Shown here one piece after another: positions 26,190 through 36,036 of a stretch of DNA of 64,000 nucleotides (its first letter is position 1; each line of letters begins with the position of its first letter). The translations under genes and the position numbers were made by a program. Source of the DNA: Pseudomonas azotoformans. GTDB lineage: Bacteria > Pseudomonadota > Gammaproteobacteria > Pseudomonadales > Pseudomonadaceae. The stretch spans positions 4,154,001-4,218,000 of the forward strand of contig NZ_LT629702.1 in the NCBI RefSeq assembly GCF_900103345.1, in the 5' to 3' direction. The notes beneath the pieces are model-generated. The model did not search any database and had not been told where the DNA came from. It saw nothing but the letters and a program-made list of their open reading frames with translations.

Positions 26190-26822
26190 TTACGACTGGA
26201 CGCTCAGGCCGAACTCGGCCGAGGCATCCTGCAACCACAACCACCAGTAGTCCGAGAAGCTGCGACGGATCAGCAGCTCCCAGGTGTCTTCAGCCGTGTG
26301 GCGGATCACCAGTTGCGACTTGGCGAACACCGTGCCCACAGCCTTGCCCACCGGGAAGTTGTTGGGGTGCACGTCGTAGCTGGTGGACTTCATCAGCACA
26401 TCGCGCACGTTCGGGCCGCTGAGTTCGAGGATCTGCTGGCCGCCGCTGACATTGACGACCTGGATATGCAAGTCGCCCAGGGTGGCGCGCAGGTTTTGTT
26501 CAGCGGCGAATTCTTCACCGCTCGGCACGATCAGCAACCACTCATCCGGGCCGAGCCATTGCAGGCTGGTTTCGCCTTTTACGATCACTTGCAGGGCACC
26601 GGGCAACTCGATGCCCACAGCTTTGTGCACACCGGCGGCGAAGGCTGCATCGTGGCCGTCGCCACGAATAGTCAGGTGGCCCAGGAGTTTCTTTTCACGC
26701 ACAGTCACACCGGCGTTCTTGCGACCCTTGCCGACCAGGCTGGCGAGGTCGGCATGGTGCAGCGACGACTCGGCCTTGGCGCCGGAGGTGGGGCGTTGTT
26801 GGTAAACATTGGCTGCTGTCAT
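26190..26822 (-). CDS. soxG: Sarcosine oxidase gamma subunit
   Basis: A 210-residue subunit of the heterotetrameric sarcosine oxidase. Hallmarks are LQWLGPDEWLLIVPSGEE and HIQVVNVSGGQQILELSGPNVRDVLMK. It belongs to the GcvT-like fold and helps hold the alpha-subunit folate domain. The ATG at 26822 starts MTAANVYQQRPTSG; the frame is open a further 18 codons upstream, but that runs into the REPIN. It is bracketed by two REPIN copies, which makes the soxA-soxG junction unusual for an otherwise compact operon. Confidence 0.93.
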   Translation of the reverse strand: MTAANVYQQRPTSGAKAESSLHHADLASLVGKGRKNAGVTVREKKLLGHLTIRGDGHDAAFAAGVHKAVGIELPGALQVIVKGETSLQWLGPDEWLLIVPSGEEFAAEQNLRATLGDLHIQVVNVSGGQQILELSGPNVRDVLMKSTSYDVHPNNFPVGKAVGTVFAKSQLVIRHTAEDTWELLIRRSFSDYWWLWLQDASAEFGLSVQS

Positions 26823-26841
26823 AAAGCACCTGTTCTGAATT

Positions 26842-26948
26842 GATCGTTCCCACGCTCTGCGTGGGAATGCCGCCATGGACGCTCTGCGTCCGCTCTTGGG
26901 ACGCGGAGCGTCCCGGGATGCATTCCCACGCAGAGCGCGGGAACGATC
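26842..26948. repeat. REPIN copy 2 (RAYT-linked family)
   Basis: The 107-base partner of the element at 26082, identical except at three positions and in the same orientation, lying between soxA and soxG. The outer arms GATCGTTCCCACGC and GCGGGAACGATC pair. Confidence 0.92.
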
Positions 26949-26953
26949 AGGTG

Positions 26954-29900
26954 TTAAATATTCTGGCGATCGCCTTTCGGGTCGAAGAACACCGATGAAA
27001 CAATCTCCGCCTCGATCACGCTGCCATCGGCCTGCGGTGAGAACACCCGCTCGCCGATACGCTTCAAGCCGCCCTTCACCACCGCCATCGCGAACGAATA
27101 GCCGAGGGAGTTGTGCGCATAGCTTGAGGTGACGTGACCGACCATCTTCATCGGGATCGACTGCTTCGGATCAAACACCAGTTGCGCGCCTTCCGGCAGC
27201 CACACCTTCGGATCGACCGGCTTCAAGCCCACCAGTTGCTTACGCTCTTCACGCACGCAGTCTTCACGGTTCATGCCACGCCAGCCGATCCACGAGAACG
27301 GCTTGGTCCGGCCCACGCACCAGCCCATGTTCAGGTCGTCCGGGGTCATCGAGCCGTCAGTGTCCTGGCCGACAATGATGAAGCCCTTCTCGGCCCGCAG
27401 CACGTGCATGGTCTCGGTGCCATACGGGGTCAGGTTGTATTTCTTGCCGGCGTCGACGATTTTTTCCAGCACGCCCATGGCGTAGTCGGCTTGCACGTTG
27501 ACTTCGTACGACAGCTCACCGGTAAACGAGATACGGAACACCCGCGCCGGTACGCCGCCCACCAAGCCTTCTTTCCAGGTCATGAACGGGAAGCCGTCCT
27601 TGTCCAGGTCGATGTCGGTGACTTCGGCCAGCAGCTTGCGGCTGTTGGGGCCGGACAGGGTCATGGTCGCCCAGTGGTCGGTGACCGAGGTGAAATACAC
27701 CTTGAGGTCTGGCCATTCGGTCTGTTGGTAGATTTCCAGCCACTGCAGCACGCGTGCCGCGCCGCCGGTGGTGGTGGTCATCAGGAAGTGGTTGTCGGCG
27801 AGGCAGGCGGTGACGCCGTCGTCGAAGACCATGCCGTCTTCCTTGCACATCAGGCCGTAGCGCGCCTTGCCCACGTCGAGCTTGGTCCAGGCGTTGGTGT
27901 AGATGCGGTTGAGGAACTCACGCGCGTCCGGGCCCTGGATGTCGATCTTGCCGAGGGTGGATGCGTCCAGCAGGCCGACGCTGTCGCGCACGGCCAGGCA
28001 TTCGCGCTTGACTGCGGCGTGCAGGTCTTCACCGTTGCGCGGGAAATACCACGGGCGCTTCCACTGGCCGACATCTTCAAACTCGGCGCCGCTCTTCACG
28101 TGCCAGGCTTGCAGCGCGGTGTAGCGCACCGGTTCGAAGATGTGCCCACAGTGACGGCCCGCGACAGCGCCGAAGGTGACCGGCGTGTAGTTGGGACGGA
28201 ACATGGTGGTGCCCATCTGCGGGATGGTCACGTTCAGCGAACGGGCGGCAATAGCCAGGCCGTTGACGTTGCCCAGCTTGCCCTGGTCGGTGCCGAAGCC
28301 CAGCGCGGTGTAGCGCTTGACGTGCTCGACCGACTCGAAACCTTCGCGGGTCGCCAGTTCGATGGCGGCGGCGGTCACGTCGTTCTGCAGGTCGACAAAT
28401 TGCTTCGGCGCTCGTGCAGTGGGCTTGTCGTGTGGCACTTGGTAAATAGCCAAAGTCGGCTCTTCCAGGCGGCTCAAGGCTTTTGGCAAGGTACCTTCCA
28501 CTGGCGCAAAACCGGCTTCGCTGGCAGCGCGCACACCGCCTTCAAAGCCATCTGCCAGGGAGTCGCCAAGGCCGTAGACACCGTTGATGCCACCGACGCA
28601 CACACGTTTCTGCGGCGCTTCACCCGGTACGAAACCGAGGATGTCTTCACGCCAGGTCGGCTTGCCGCCCAGGTGCGAAGCCAGGTGGACCACCGGGCTG
28701 TAGCCGCCGGAGCTGGCGACCAGGTCGCACTCCAGCCATTCGCCTGGGCTGGTGACTTTATGCGCTTTCACATCGATCGCGGCCACGCGGGCGGCGGTCA
28801 CGTGCTTGCTGCCACGGGCTTCGATCACGGCGCTGCCGGTGAGGATACGAATGCCTTTGGCGCGGGCCTCTTCCACCAGCGCGCCGCGTGGGTTGTGGCG
28901 CACATCGGCCACGGCGACCACTTGCAGGCCGGCGTCCAACCAATCCAGCGCAACGCGGTAGGCGTGGTCGTTGTTGGTCGACAGCACCAGCTTCTTGCCA
29001 GGTGCCACGCCGTAGCGACGTACGTAGGTGGAAACCGCACCCGCGAGCATGTTGCCCGGCACATCGTTGTTGCCGTACACCAGTGGACGCTCGCACGCAC
29101 CGGTCGCCAGTACCACACGCTTGGCACGCACACGGTGGATACGCTGGCGCACCACGCCAATCGGCGCACGGTCACCGAGGTGGTCGGTGAGGCGTTCGTG
29201 AATGGTCAGGAAGTTATGGTCGTGGTAGCCGTTGACGGTGGCGCGTGGCAGCAGCACCACGTCTGGCAGCGCTTTCAATTCAGCGATGACGCTGGCAACC
29301 CATTCGGCAGCCGGCTTGCCGTCGAGGCTTTCACGGGAGTCTAGCAGCGAGCCGCCGAACTCTTCCTGCTCATCGGCAATGATCACGCGGGCACCGCTGC
29401 GGGCGGCAGCCAGTGCGGCAGCCAGGCCAGCAGGGCCGGCGCCGACGACCAGCACGTCACAGTGACGGTTGAAGTTGTCGTAGGTGTCCGGATCATTCTC
29501 GGTCGGCGAGCGGCCAAGACCGGCGGCCTTACGAATGTACTTCTCGTACGTCATCCAGAACGATTGCGGGTACATGAAGGTTTTGTAGTAGAAACCCGGC
29601 GGCATCAGCTTGCCGCCGACCTTGCCGAGGATGCCCATCACGTCATTGTTGACGTTCGGCCAGCCGTTGGTGCTGGTGGCGACCAGGCCCTGGTACAGCG
29701 CCTGTTGCGTGGCGCGCACGTTGGGAATCTGGGTGGCTTCGGTGGCACCGATCTGCAGCACCGCGTTCGGCTCTTCGGCGCCGGCGGCAAAGATGCCACG
29801 CGGGCGCGAGTACTTGAAGCTGCGGCCAATGATATCGACGCCGTTGGCCAACAGGGCTGCGGCCAATGTGTCGCCTTCAAAGCCTTTGTAGGTCTGGCCG

Positions 29901-29971
29901 TTGAACGTAAACGTCAGGACTTTATTACGGTCGATCCGGCCACCGTTGGACAGGCGATTGGTCTGGCTCAT
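26954..29971 (-). CDS. soxA: Sarcosine oxidase alpha subunit
   Basis: A 1005-residue protein, the expected length. The N-terminal ferredoxin-like part (about 15-100) leads to a FAD/NAD-binding domain with VVGAGPAGLAAALAAARSGARV (about 175-196). The C-terminal GcvT-like folate domain (about 600-1005) has DASTLGKIDIQGPDAREFLNR and YGTETMHVLRAEKGFIIVGQDTDGS. The complex oxidises sarcosine to glycine, passing the methyl group to THF as methylene-THF (or releasing formaldehyde) and giving hydrogen peroxide. It overlaps soxD by four bases. Confidence 0.96.
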   Translation of the reverse strand: MSQTNRLSNGGRIDRNKVLTFTFNGQTYKGFEGDTLAAALLANGVDIIGRSFKYSRPRGIFAAGAEEPNAVLQIGATEATQIPNVRATQQALYQGLVATSTNGWPNVNNDVMGILGKVGGKLMPPGFYYKTFMYPQSFWMTYEKYIRKAAGLGRSPTENDPDTYDNFNRHCDVLVVGAGPAGLAAALAAARSGARVIIADEQEEFGGSLLDSRESLDGKPAAEWVASVIAELKALPDVVLLPRATVNGYHDHNFLTIHERLTDHLGDRAPIGVVRQRIHRVRAKRVVLATGACERPLVYGNNDVPGNMLAGAVSTYVRRYGVAPGKKLVLSTNNDHAYRVALDWLDAGLQVVAVADVRHNPRGALVEEARAKGIRILTGSAVIEARGSKHVTAARVAAIDVKAHKVTSPGEWLECDLVASSGGYSPVVHLASHLGGKPTWREDILGFVPGEAPQKRVCVGGINGVYGLGDSLADGFEGGVRAASEAGFAPVEGTLPKALSRLEEPTLAIYQVPHDKPTARAPKQFVDLQNDVTAAAIELATREGFESVEHVKRYTALGFGTDQGKLGNVNGLAIAARSLNVTIPQMGTTMFRPNYTPVTFGAVAGRHCGHIFEPVRYTALQAWHVKSGAEFEDVGQWKRPWYFPRNGEDLHAAVKRECLAVRDSVGLLDASTLGKIDIQGPDAREFLNRIYTNAWTKLDVGKARYGLMCKEDGMVFDDGVTACLADNHFLMTTTTGGAARVLQWLEIYQQTEWPDLKVYFTSVTDHWATMTLSGPNSRKLLAEVTDIDLDKDGFPFMTWKEGLVGGVPARVFRISFTGELSYEVNVQADYAMGVLEKIVDAGKKYNLTPYGTETMHVLRAEKGFIIVGQDTDGSMTPDDLNMGWCVGRTKPFSWIGWRGMNREDCVREERKQLVGLKPVDPKVWLPEGAQLVFDPKQSIPMKMVGHVTSSYAHNSLGYSFAMAVVKGGLKRIGERVFSPQADGSVIEAEIVSSVFFDPKGDRQNI

Positions 29972-30270
29972 ACCTTCTCTCCAGAGGCCTTGGCGGTGAA
30001 TTGTGGCTTCTCACCGATCTTGTAGGTTTCAAGAATTTCGTAAGTCAGGGTGTCGCGGGTCGCGTTGAAGTACTGGCGGCAACCGGCGGCATGAATCCAC
30101 AGCTCGTGGTGCAGGCCACGCGGGTTGTCGCGGAAGAACATGTAGTCGCCCCACTGCTCATCGGTGCAGGTATTCGGGTCCAGCGGGCGCGGGATGTGCG
30201 CTTGGCCGGATGCGTGGAATTCCTCTTCGGAGCGCAGTTCGCCACAGTGAGGACAGAAGATATGCAACAT
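29968..30270 (-). CDS. soxD: Sarcosine oxidase delta subunit
   Basis: A 100-residue subunit that binds zinc. MLHIFCPHCGELRSEEEFHASGQAHIPRP supplies the cysteine and histidine ligands. Its ATG is 15 bases after the soxB stop and its stop overlaps the soxA ATG (ATGA). Length and motif match SoxD of other Pseudomonas. Confidence 0.95.
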   Translation of the reverse strand: MLHIFCPHCGELRSEEEFHASGQAHIPRPLDPNTCTDEQWGDYMFFRDNPRGLHHELWIHAAGCRQYFNATRDTLTYEILETYKIGEKPQFTAKASGEKV

Positions 30271-30285
30271 AGGGAATTTCTCCTG

Positions 30286-31536
30286 TTAGTGGGCGACGGC
30301 CGCAGCGCCGTGTTCGTCGATCAACGCACCGTTGTGAAAACGGTCGATGGAAAAAGGTGCTGCCAACGGGTGCATTTCACCCTTGGCCAGGCTGGCGGCA
30401 AACACGTTGCCTGAGCCCGGCGTGGCCTTGAAGCCACCGGTGCCCCAACCGCAGTTGAAGAACATGTTTGGCACCGGGGTCTTGGAGATGATCGGGCAGG
30501 CATCCGGCGTGGTGTCGACGATGCCGCCCCACTGGCGGTTCATGCGCACGCGGGACAGTACCGGGAACATCTCGACGATGGCCTGGATGGTGTGTTCGAT
30601 CACCGGGTACGAACCGCGCTGGCCGTAGCCGTTGTAGCCGTCGATACCGGCGCCGATCACCAGGTCGCCCTTGTCGGACTGGCTGATGTAGCCGTGCACG
30701 GCGTTGGACATGATCACGCTGTCGATAATCGGCTTGATCGGCTCCGACACCAACGCTTGCAGCGGGTGGGATTCGATCGGCAGGCGGAAGCCGGCCAGCG
30801 AGGCCATGTGCCCGGAGTTACCGGCAGTGACCACACCGACGCGCTTGGCGCCGATGAAGCCCTTGTTGGTTTCCACGCCGATGCACACGCCGTTTTCCTT
30901 GCGGAAGCCGATCACTTCGGTTTGCTGGATCAAATCCACGCCGAGGGCGTCAGCCGCACGGGCAAAGCCCCAGGCCACGGCATCGTGACGGGCCACGCCG
31001 CCACGCCGTTGCACGGTGGCGCCGAGTACTGGATAGCGGGTGTTCTTGGAGCAGTCGAGGTACGGAATCTCGTCGGCCACTTGCTTGGCGTTGAGCAGTT
31101 CGCCGTCCACGCCGTTGAGGCGGTTGGCACTCACGCGGCGCTCGGAATCACGGATGTCCTGCAAGGTGTGGCACAGGTTGTACACGCCACGCTGGGAAAA
31201 CATCACGTTGTAGTTGAGGTCCTGGGACAGGCCCTCCCACAGTTTCATCGCGTGCTCATACAGGTGCGCCGACTCGTCCCACAGGTAGTTGGAACGCACA
31301 ATGGTGGTGTTGCGCGCGGTGTTACCGCCGCCCAGCCAGCCTTTCTCGACCACGGCCACGTTGGTGATGCCGTGCTCTTTGGCCAGGTAGTAAGCGGTCG
31401 CCAGACCATGCCCGCCGCCGCCGACGATGACCACGTCGTAGACCTTCTTGGGGGTCGGCGTGCGCCACATCTTCTGCCAGTTTTCGTGGTGGCTGAGGGA
31501 GTGCTTGAAGAGGCCGAAGCCCGAGTAGCGTTGCAT
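30286..31536 (-). CDS. soxB: Sarcosine oxidase beta subunit
   Basis: A 416-residue flavin amine oxidase subunit holding noncovalent FAD and covalent FMN. The dinucleotide motif is [22 protein letters not shown], followed by [23 protein letters not shown]. The C terminus has [16 protein letters not shown], with the substrate-site residues. Start chosen at 31536 ([14 protein letters not shown]), eight bases after GGAG; an ATG two codons upstream is too close. First gene of the soxBDAG run, 22 bases after glyA. Confidence 0.95.
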   Translation of the reverse strand: MQRYSGFGLFKHSLSHHENWQKMWRTPTPKKVYDVVIVGGGGHGLATAYYLAKEHGITNVAVVEKGWLGGGNTARNTTIVRSNYLWDESAHLYEHAMKLWEGLSQDLNYNVMFSQRGVYNLCHTLQDIRDSERRVSANRLNGVDGELLNAKQVADEIPYLDCSKNTRYPVLGATVQRRGGVARHDAVAWGFARAADALGVDLIQQTEVIGFRKENGVCIGVETNKGFIGAKRVGVVTAGNSGHMASLAGFRLPIESHPLQALVSEPIKPIIDSVIMSNAVHGYISQSDKGDLVIGAGIDGYNGYGQRGSYPVIEHTIQAIVEMFPVLSRVRMNRQWGGIVDTTPDACPIISKTPVPNMFFNCGWGTGGFKATPGSGNVFAASLAKGEMHPLAAPFSIDRFHNGALIDEHGAAAVAH

Positions 31537-31558
31537 AGTCATTACTCCAAAACCGCGC

Positions 31559-32812
<1,254 letters not shown>

Positions 32813-32954
32813 CGCGTCTCTCCCAGCCTTTCGTATTGTTGAGGCCCGTGCAGGGCCCTTTGATGCGATGGTAGGGCTGGCGCAGACAGGTCAAATGCCT
32901 ACGCACGCCACGCAAAGGTGCGTTTACGACATAGCGGGAACAACGCGGAAAAAA

Positions 32955-33044
32955 TGTGGGAGGGGGCTTGCCCCCGATTGCGGAGTGTCAGCCACTGCAT
33001 CTGCAAGCTGGCCCACCGCTATCGGGGGCAAGCCCCCTCCCACA
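32955..33044. repeat. REP doublet, GGGGGCTTGCCCCC type
   Basis: TGTGGGAGGGGGCTTGCCCC and its inverse are separated by about 44 bases, ending just after the traX-like stop. Confidence 0.92.
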
Positions 33045-33049
33045 GGGGA

Positions 33050-33778
33050 TTACGCGATGATCTGGCGGATGAGTAGCAGCAGCAGGAAATGCAGGGGATA
33101 GAGGGTGTAGGCCCAGCGGCGCATGGCGGGTGGCGAAATGTTTTGCCCATGTCGCAATAAGACCAAGCCTGCCAATGGCGCAATCAGGCACGCAGCCAAC
33201 CCCAACAGCGCCACAGGCGTGCCGCTATCGAGCAGGATTTGCCATTGATTGGCGGCGACACAGACCAAACCTGGCAATACGCTGAAATACCATGGGCGAC
33301 TGAACACCAACAGCATAGCCAGAGGCAGCAAGACCCCAAACAAACCGAACATCAACTGCGCGGAAAACACGGCCGCAATCGTGACGGCAATTAGCGCCAA
33401 TCCTCGATCAAAAAGCGCCTTCTGCTGCCATCCTCGGGCAACCAGCAAACCCAGCGCCAGGGTTGGCAACACATTCAACGTATCGGCATCGTCGATAAAC
33501 ATTCGATACGGCACCTCGCTGATCACGCTGAACAGCAACAGCCAGCCCAGATAGCGCCATTGGCCGGTCACAGGCGCATTCCCGACCCGATGCAGGTTCG
33601 CCGCAATCGCCAGGCAAAACCACGGAAACGCCAGACGCCCTGGCACATACAAGGCATCCAGGCTTAAACCGACATAGCGCAGGTGGTCCAGCACCATGCT
33701 CAGCAGCGCCAGCCACTTGAGCAGATCCAAGGCGCCATCGCGGACGCGTCCGACAGGCATCGTTCCAGTACCGTGCAT
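33050..33778 (-). CDS. TraX family membrane protein
   Basis: A 242-residue protein with about eight predicted transmembrane segments. TraX proteins of the F plasmid acetylate the pilin N terminus. Chromosomal members are common and have no demonstrated conjugation role. LDLLKWLALLSMVLDHLRYVGLSLD near the start and the closing RRWAYTLYPLHFLLLLLIRQIIA are typical. Alternative starts at 33799 and 33760 are possible; GGGGAA five bases before the ATG at 33778 favours this one. Lone gene, divergent from ltaE. Confidence 0.8.
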   Translation of the reverse strand: MHGTGTMPVGRVRDGALDLLKWLALLSMVLDHLRYVGLSLDALYVPGRLAFPWFCLAIAANLHRVGNAPVTGQWRYLGWLLLFSVISEVPYRMFIDDADTLNVLPTLALGLLVARGWQQKALFDRGLALIAVTIAAVFSAQLMFGLFGVLLPLAMLLVFSRPWYFSVLPGLVCVAANQWQILLDSGTPVALLGLAACLIAPLAGLVLLRHGQNISPPAMRRWAYTLYPLHFLLLLLIRQIIA

Positions 33779-33868
33779 AATTCCCCAGTGACTTTGCATT
33801 TACAGAGCGTGCGCACCCGCGACAATCTTGGTTACAGTGCGCACCAACATCGACCACAGGAATGGGCC

Positions 33869-34909
33869 ATGACCGACAAGAGCCAACAATTCGCCAGTGA
33901 CAACTATTCCGGCATCTGCCCGGAAGCCTGGGCCGCCATGGAACAAGCCAACCACGGCCATCAGCGCGCCTACGGCGATGATGAATGGACCCACCGCGCC
34001 GCCGACGGTTTCCGCAACCTTTTCGAAACCGATTGCGAAGTGTTCTTCGCCTTCAACGGCACCGCCGCCAACTCGCTCGCGCTGTCTTCGCTGTGCCAGA
34101 GCTACCATAGCGTGATTTGCTCGGAAACCGCCCACGTCGAAACCGACGAATGCGGCGCGCCGGAGTTTTTCTCCAACGGCTCCAAGCTGCTCACCGCCCG
34201 CACCGAAAACGGCAAGCTGACCCCGGAGTCGATCCGCGAAATCGCCCTCAAGCGCCAGGACATCCACTACCCGAAACCACGCGTGGTCACCCTGACCCAA
34301 GCCACCGAAGTCGGCAGCGTGTACACCCCGGAAGAAATCCGCGCGATCAGCGTCACCTGCAAGGAGCTGGGCCTGAACCTGCACATGGACGGCGCACGCT
34401 TCTCCAATGCCTGCGCATTCCTCGGCTGCTCGCCCGCCGACCTGACCTGGAAAGCCGGCGTGGACGTGCTGTGTTTTGGCGGCACCAAGAACGGCATGGC
34501 CGTGGGTGAAGCGATCCTGTTCTTCAACCACAAGCTCGCCGAGGACTTCGACTACCGCTGCAAACAGGCAGGCCAATTGGCCTCGAAAATGCGCTTCCTC
34601 TCCGCGCCCTGGGTGGGCCTGCTGGAAAACGACGCCTGGCTCAAGCACGCACGCCACGCCAACCACTGCGCTCAATTGCTGAGCAGCCTGGTGGCGGATA
34701 TTCCCGGCGTGGAGTTGATGTTCCCGGTGCAGGCCAACGGCGTGTTCCTGCAACTCTCGGAGCCGGCCATCGCAGCGCTGACGGCCAAGGGTTGGCGTTT
34801 CTACACCTTCATCGGCAAAGGCGGCGCGCGCTTCATGTGTGCGTGGGATACCGAGGAAGAGCGTGTAAGAGAACTGGCGGCGGATATTCGGAAAGTGATG
34901 GAAGCCTGA
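33869..34909 (+). CDS. ltaE: Low-specificity L-threonine aldolase
   Basis: A 346-residue PLP enzyme that cleaves L-threonine to glycine and acetaldehyde (or the reverse). FASDNYSGICPEAWAAMEQAN opens the protein. The PLP-binding lysine is in VLCFGGTKNGMAVGE. It lies between the sox/gly run and gbcAB, the position of PA5413-like genes in P. aeruginosa, so it probably balances glycine. The frame extends to 33683, but AGGA upstream of the ATG at 33869 and the family N terminus decide the start. Confidence 0.92.
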   Translation: MTDKSQQFASDNYSGICPEAWAAMEQANHGHQRAYGDDEWTHRAADGFRNLFETDCEVFFAFNGTAANSLALSSLCQSYHSVICSETAHVETDECGAPEFFSNGSKLLTARTENGKLTPESIREIALKRQDIHYPKPRVVTLTQATEVGSVYTPEEIRAISVTCKELGLNLHMDGARFSNACAFLGCSPADLTWKAGVDVLCFGGTKNGMAVGEAILFFNHKLAEDFDYRCKQAGQLASKMRFLSAPWVGLLENDAWLKHARHANHCAQLLSSLVADIPGVELMFPVQANGVFLQLSEPAIAALTAKGWRFYTFIGKGGARFMCAWDTEEERVRELAADIRKVMEA

Positions 34910-35000
34910 TGCGACGGGCGCTTCAGCCCTTTTCCAGAGACTGTTTGTACGTATTTCTGACAGTATCTATCTAGCCCCTGCCCTGGATAAGATCTCGTCA

Positions 35001-35030
35001 CCCCGAACCAACGGACGCGTTGTTTCGGGG
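35001..35030. other. Strong hairpin in the ltaE-to-RAYT interval
   Basis: CCCCGAACCAACG and CGTTGTTTCGGGG pair at 12 of 13 positions around a GACG loop. No T-run follows, so it is not a typical terminator. It lies 56 bases before the small gene at 35086 and may be an mRNA structure. Confidence 0.5.
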
Positions 35031-35085
35031 CTGACTGCCTGCCGCATAGTCGGCTGGAAATGGAAATCCCACAGAGGGCAACATC

Positions 35086-35283
35086 ATGGAAATTCAATGC
35101 TACACGACTGATTCGCAGCTCCGGTCCGACACCAACGCCACCCTCGTCGGCCTGGACGACCTGAGGAAACTGGCGAACGTCGGTGACACTATCATCGAGC
35201 CTTCAAGGCTCTTTACCGTCACCGGAAAAGAGTTCGAAATGACAGCATCCGGCGCATACATCATCAACCTGTTCGTCCGCTAA
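35086..35283 (+). CDS. Small hypothetical protein (65 residues)
   Basis: GAGG lies 10 bases before the ATG. The product (MEIQCYTTDSQLRSDTNATL..., ending YIINLFVR) has no signal peptide or membrane helix and is not a family I recognise. It ends 16 bases before a REP element and stands between ltaE and the RAYT gene. The open frame, the ribosome site and the hairpin upstream support it modestly. Confidence 0.5.
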   Translation: MEIQCYTTDSQLRSDTNATLVGLDDLRKLANVGDTIIEPSRLFTVTGKEFEMTASGAYIINLFVR

Positions 35284-35298
35284 CCCAGCTCCCGCAAT

Positions 35299-35353
35299 GA
35301 TCGTTCCCACGCTCTGCGTGGGAACGCCTCCCAGGACGCTCCGCGTCCCGCCC
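35299..35353. repeat. REP upstream of the RAYT gene
   Basis: GATCGTTCCCACGCTCTGCG followed by GGACGCTCCGCGTCC, the same two hairpin elements as the half copy at 9500. It ends about 30 bases before the RAYT start codon. Confidence 0.9.
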
Positions 35354-35383
35354 CCGCCCACACCAGAATTCAAGGACGAGTCC

Positions 35384-35917
35384 ATGGGCAGAAGCCGCTA
35401 CCTCATCACCGAACCCGAAAAGCCACACTTCCTGACCTGCACCGTTATGGAATGGCTGCCTTTGTTTACCCGTGATTATCTCGTGAAGCACCTTTTAGAT
35501 TGTTGGCGCTACCAACAGAACCATGAGGCCCTGAACCTTTATGGTTATGTCATCCTCGAAAACCACCTGCACTTTGTCGCACAGGCTCCTGACTTGGGTA
35601 AGTGTGTCAGCCAATTCAAATCCTTTACCGCCCGCACCATAATCGACGACCTGCAAAACAAAGGCTCCGAGCGTGTACTACAACGGCTGCGTTTCAGCAA
35701 ACGTGCACACAAGACCGATAGGGTTTACCAACTGTGGCAAGAGGGCTCACATGCAGAGCTGGTATACAGCGAGGCAGTAATGCGCCAGAAGCTTGATTAT
35801 ATCCATCACAACCCGGTTAAACGGGGCTACGTAGACTTGGCTGAACACTGGCGATATTCCAGTGCTCGCAACTTTGCGGGAATGAAAGGGCTGATCGATA
35901 TACAACGCTGGTTCTGA
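35384..35917 (+). CDS. REP-associated tyrosine transposase (RAYT)
   Basis: A 177-residue Y1-transposase (TnpA_REP) family protein. The HUH motif is HLH (residues 61-63, in ENHLHFVAQAP). The catalytic tyrosine is Tyr139 in LDYIHHNPVKRGYV, and the WRYSSARNF motif follows. RAYTs cut single-stranded REP hairpins and are thought to spread REPINs. The frame is open back through the upstream REP, but AAGGA before the ATG at 35384 gives the usual N terminus. It is flanked on both sides by REPs of the GTTCCCACGC family, its presumed cognate set. It appears intact. Confidence 0.9.
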   Translation: MGRSRYLITEPEKPHFLTCTVMEWLPLFTRDYLVKHLLDCWRYQQNHEALNLYGYVILENHLHFVAQAPDLGKCVSQFKSFTARTIIDDLQNKGSERVLQRLRFSKRAHKTDRVYQLWQEGSHAELVYSEAVMRQKLDYIHHNPVKRGYVDLAEHWRYSSARNFAGMKGLIDIQRWF

Positions 35918-35918
35918 A

Positions 35919-36031
35919 GATCATTCCCACGCTCCGCGTGGGAATGCAGCCCGTGACGCTCCGCGTCACAATGTATACGCGGGACGCGGAGCGTCCCAAG
36001 AGGCGTTCCCACGCGGAGCGTGGGAACGATC
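35919..36031. repeat. REPIN downstream of the RAYT gene
   Basis: GATCATTCCCACGCTCCGCG, GTGACGCTCCGCGTCAC, GGGACGCGGAGCGTCCC and an inverted GGGAACGATC end form a 113-base doublet between RAYT and gbcB. The middle differs from the soxG-flanking pair (TATACGC inserted), so it is a different lineage of the same family. Confidence 0.9.
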
Positions 36032-36036
36032 AGTCG

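Noticed and set aside
27134..29344. 736-codon plus-strand frame opposite soxA
   Set aside because: Shadow of soxA; no recognisable domain and biased composition.
33050..33778. Conjugative transfer element
   Set aside because: TraX-like gene is isolated; no relaxase, coupling protein or pilus genes are nearby.
35384..35917. Complete IS200/IS605 insertion sequence
   Set aside because: No TnpB and the flanks are REP hairpins; the gene matches RAYT proteins rather than mobile TnpA with its own ends.
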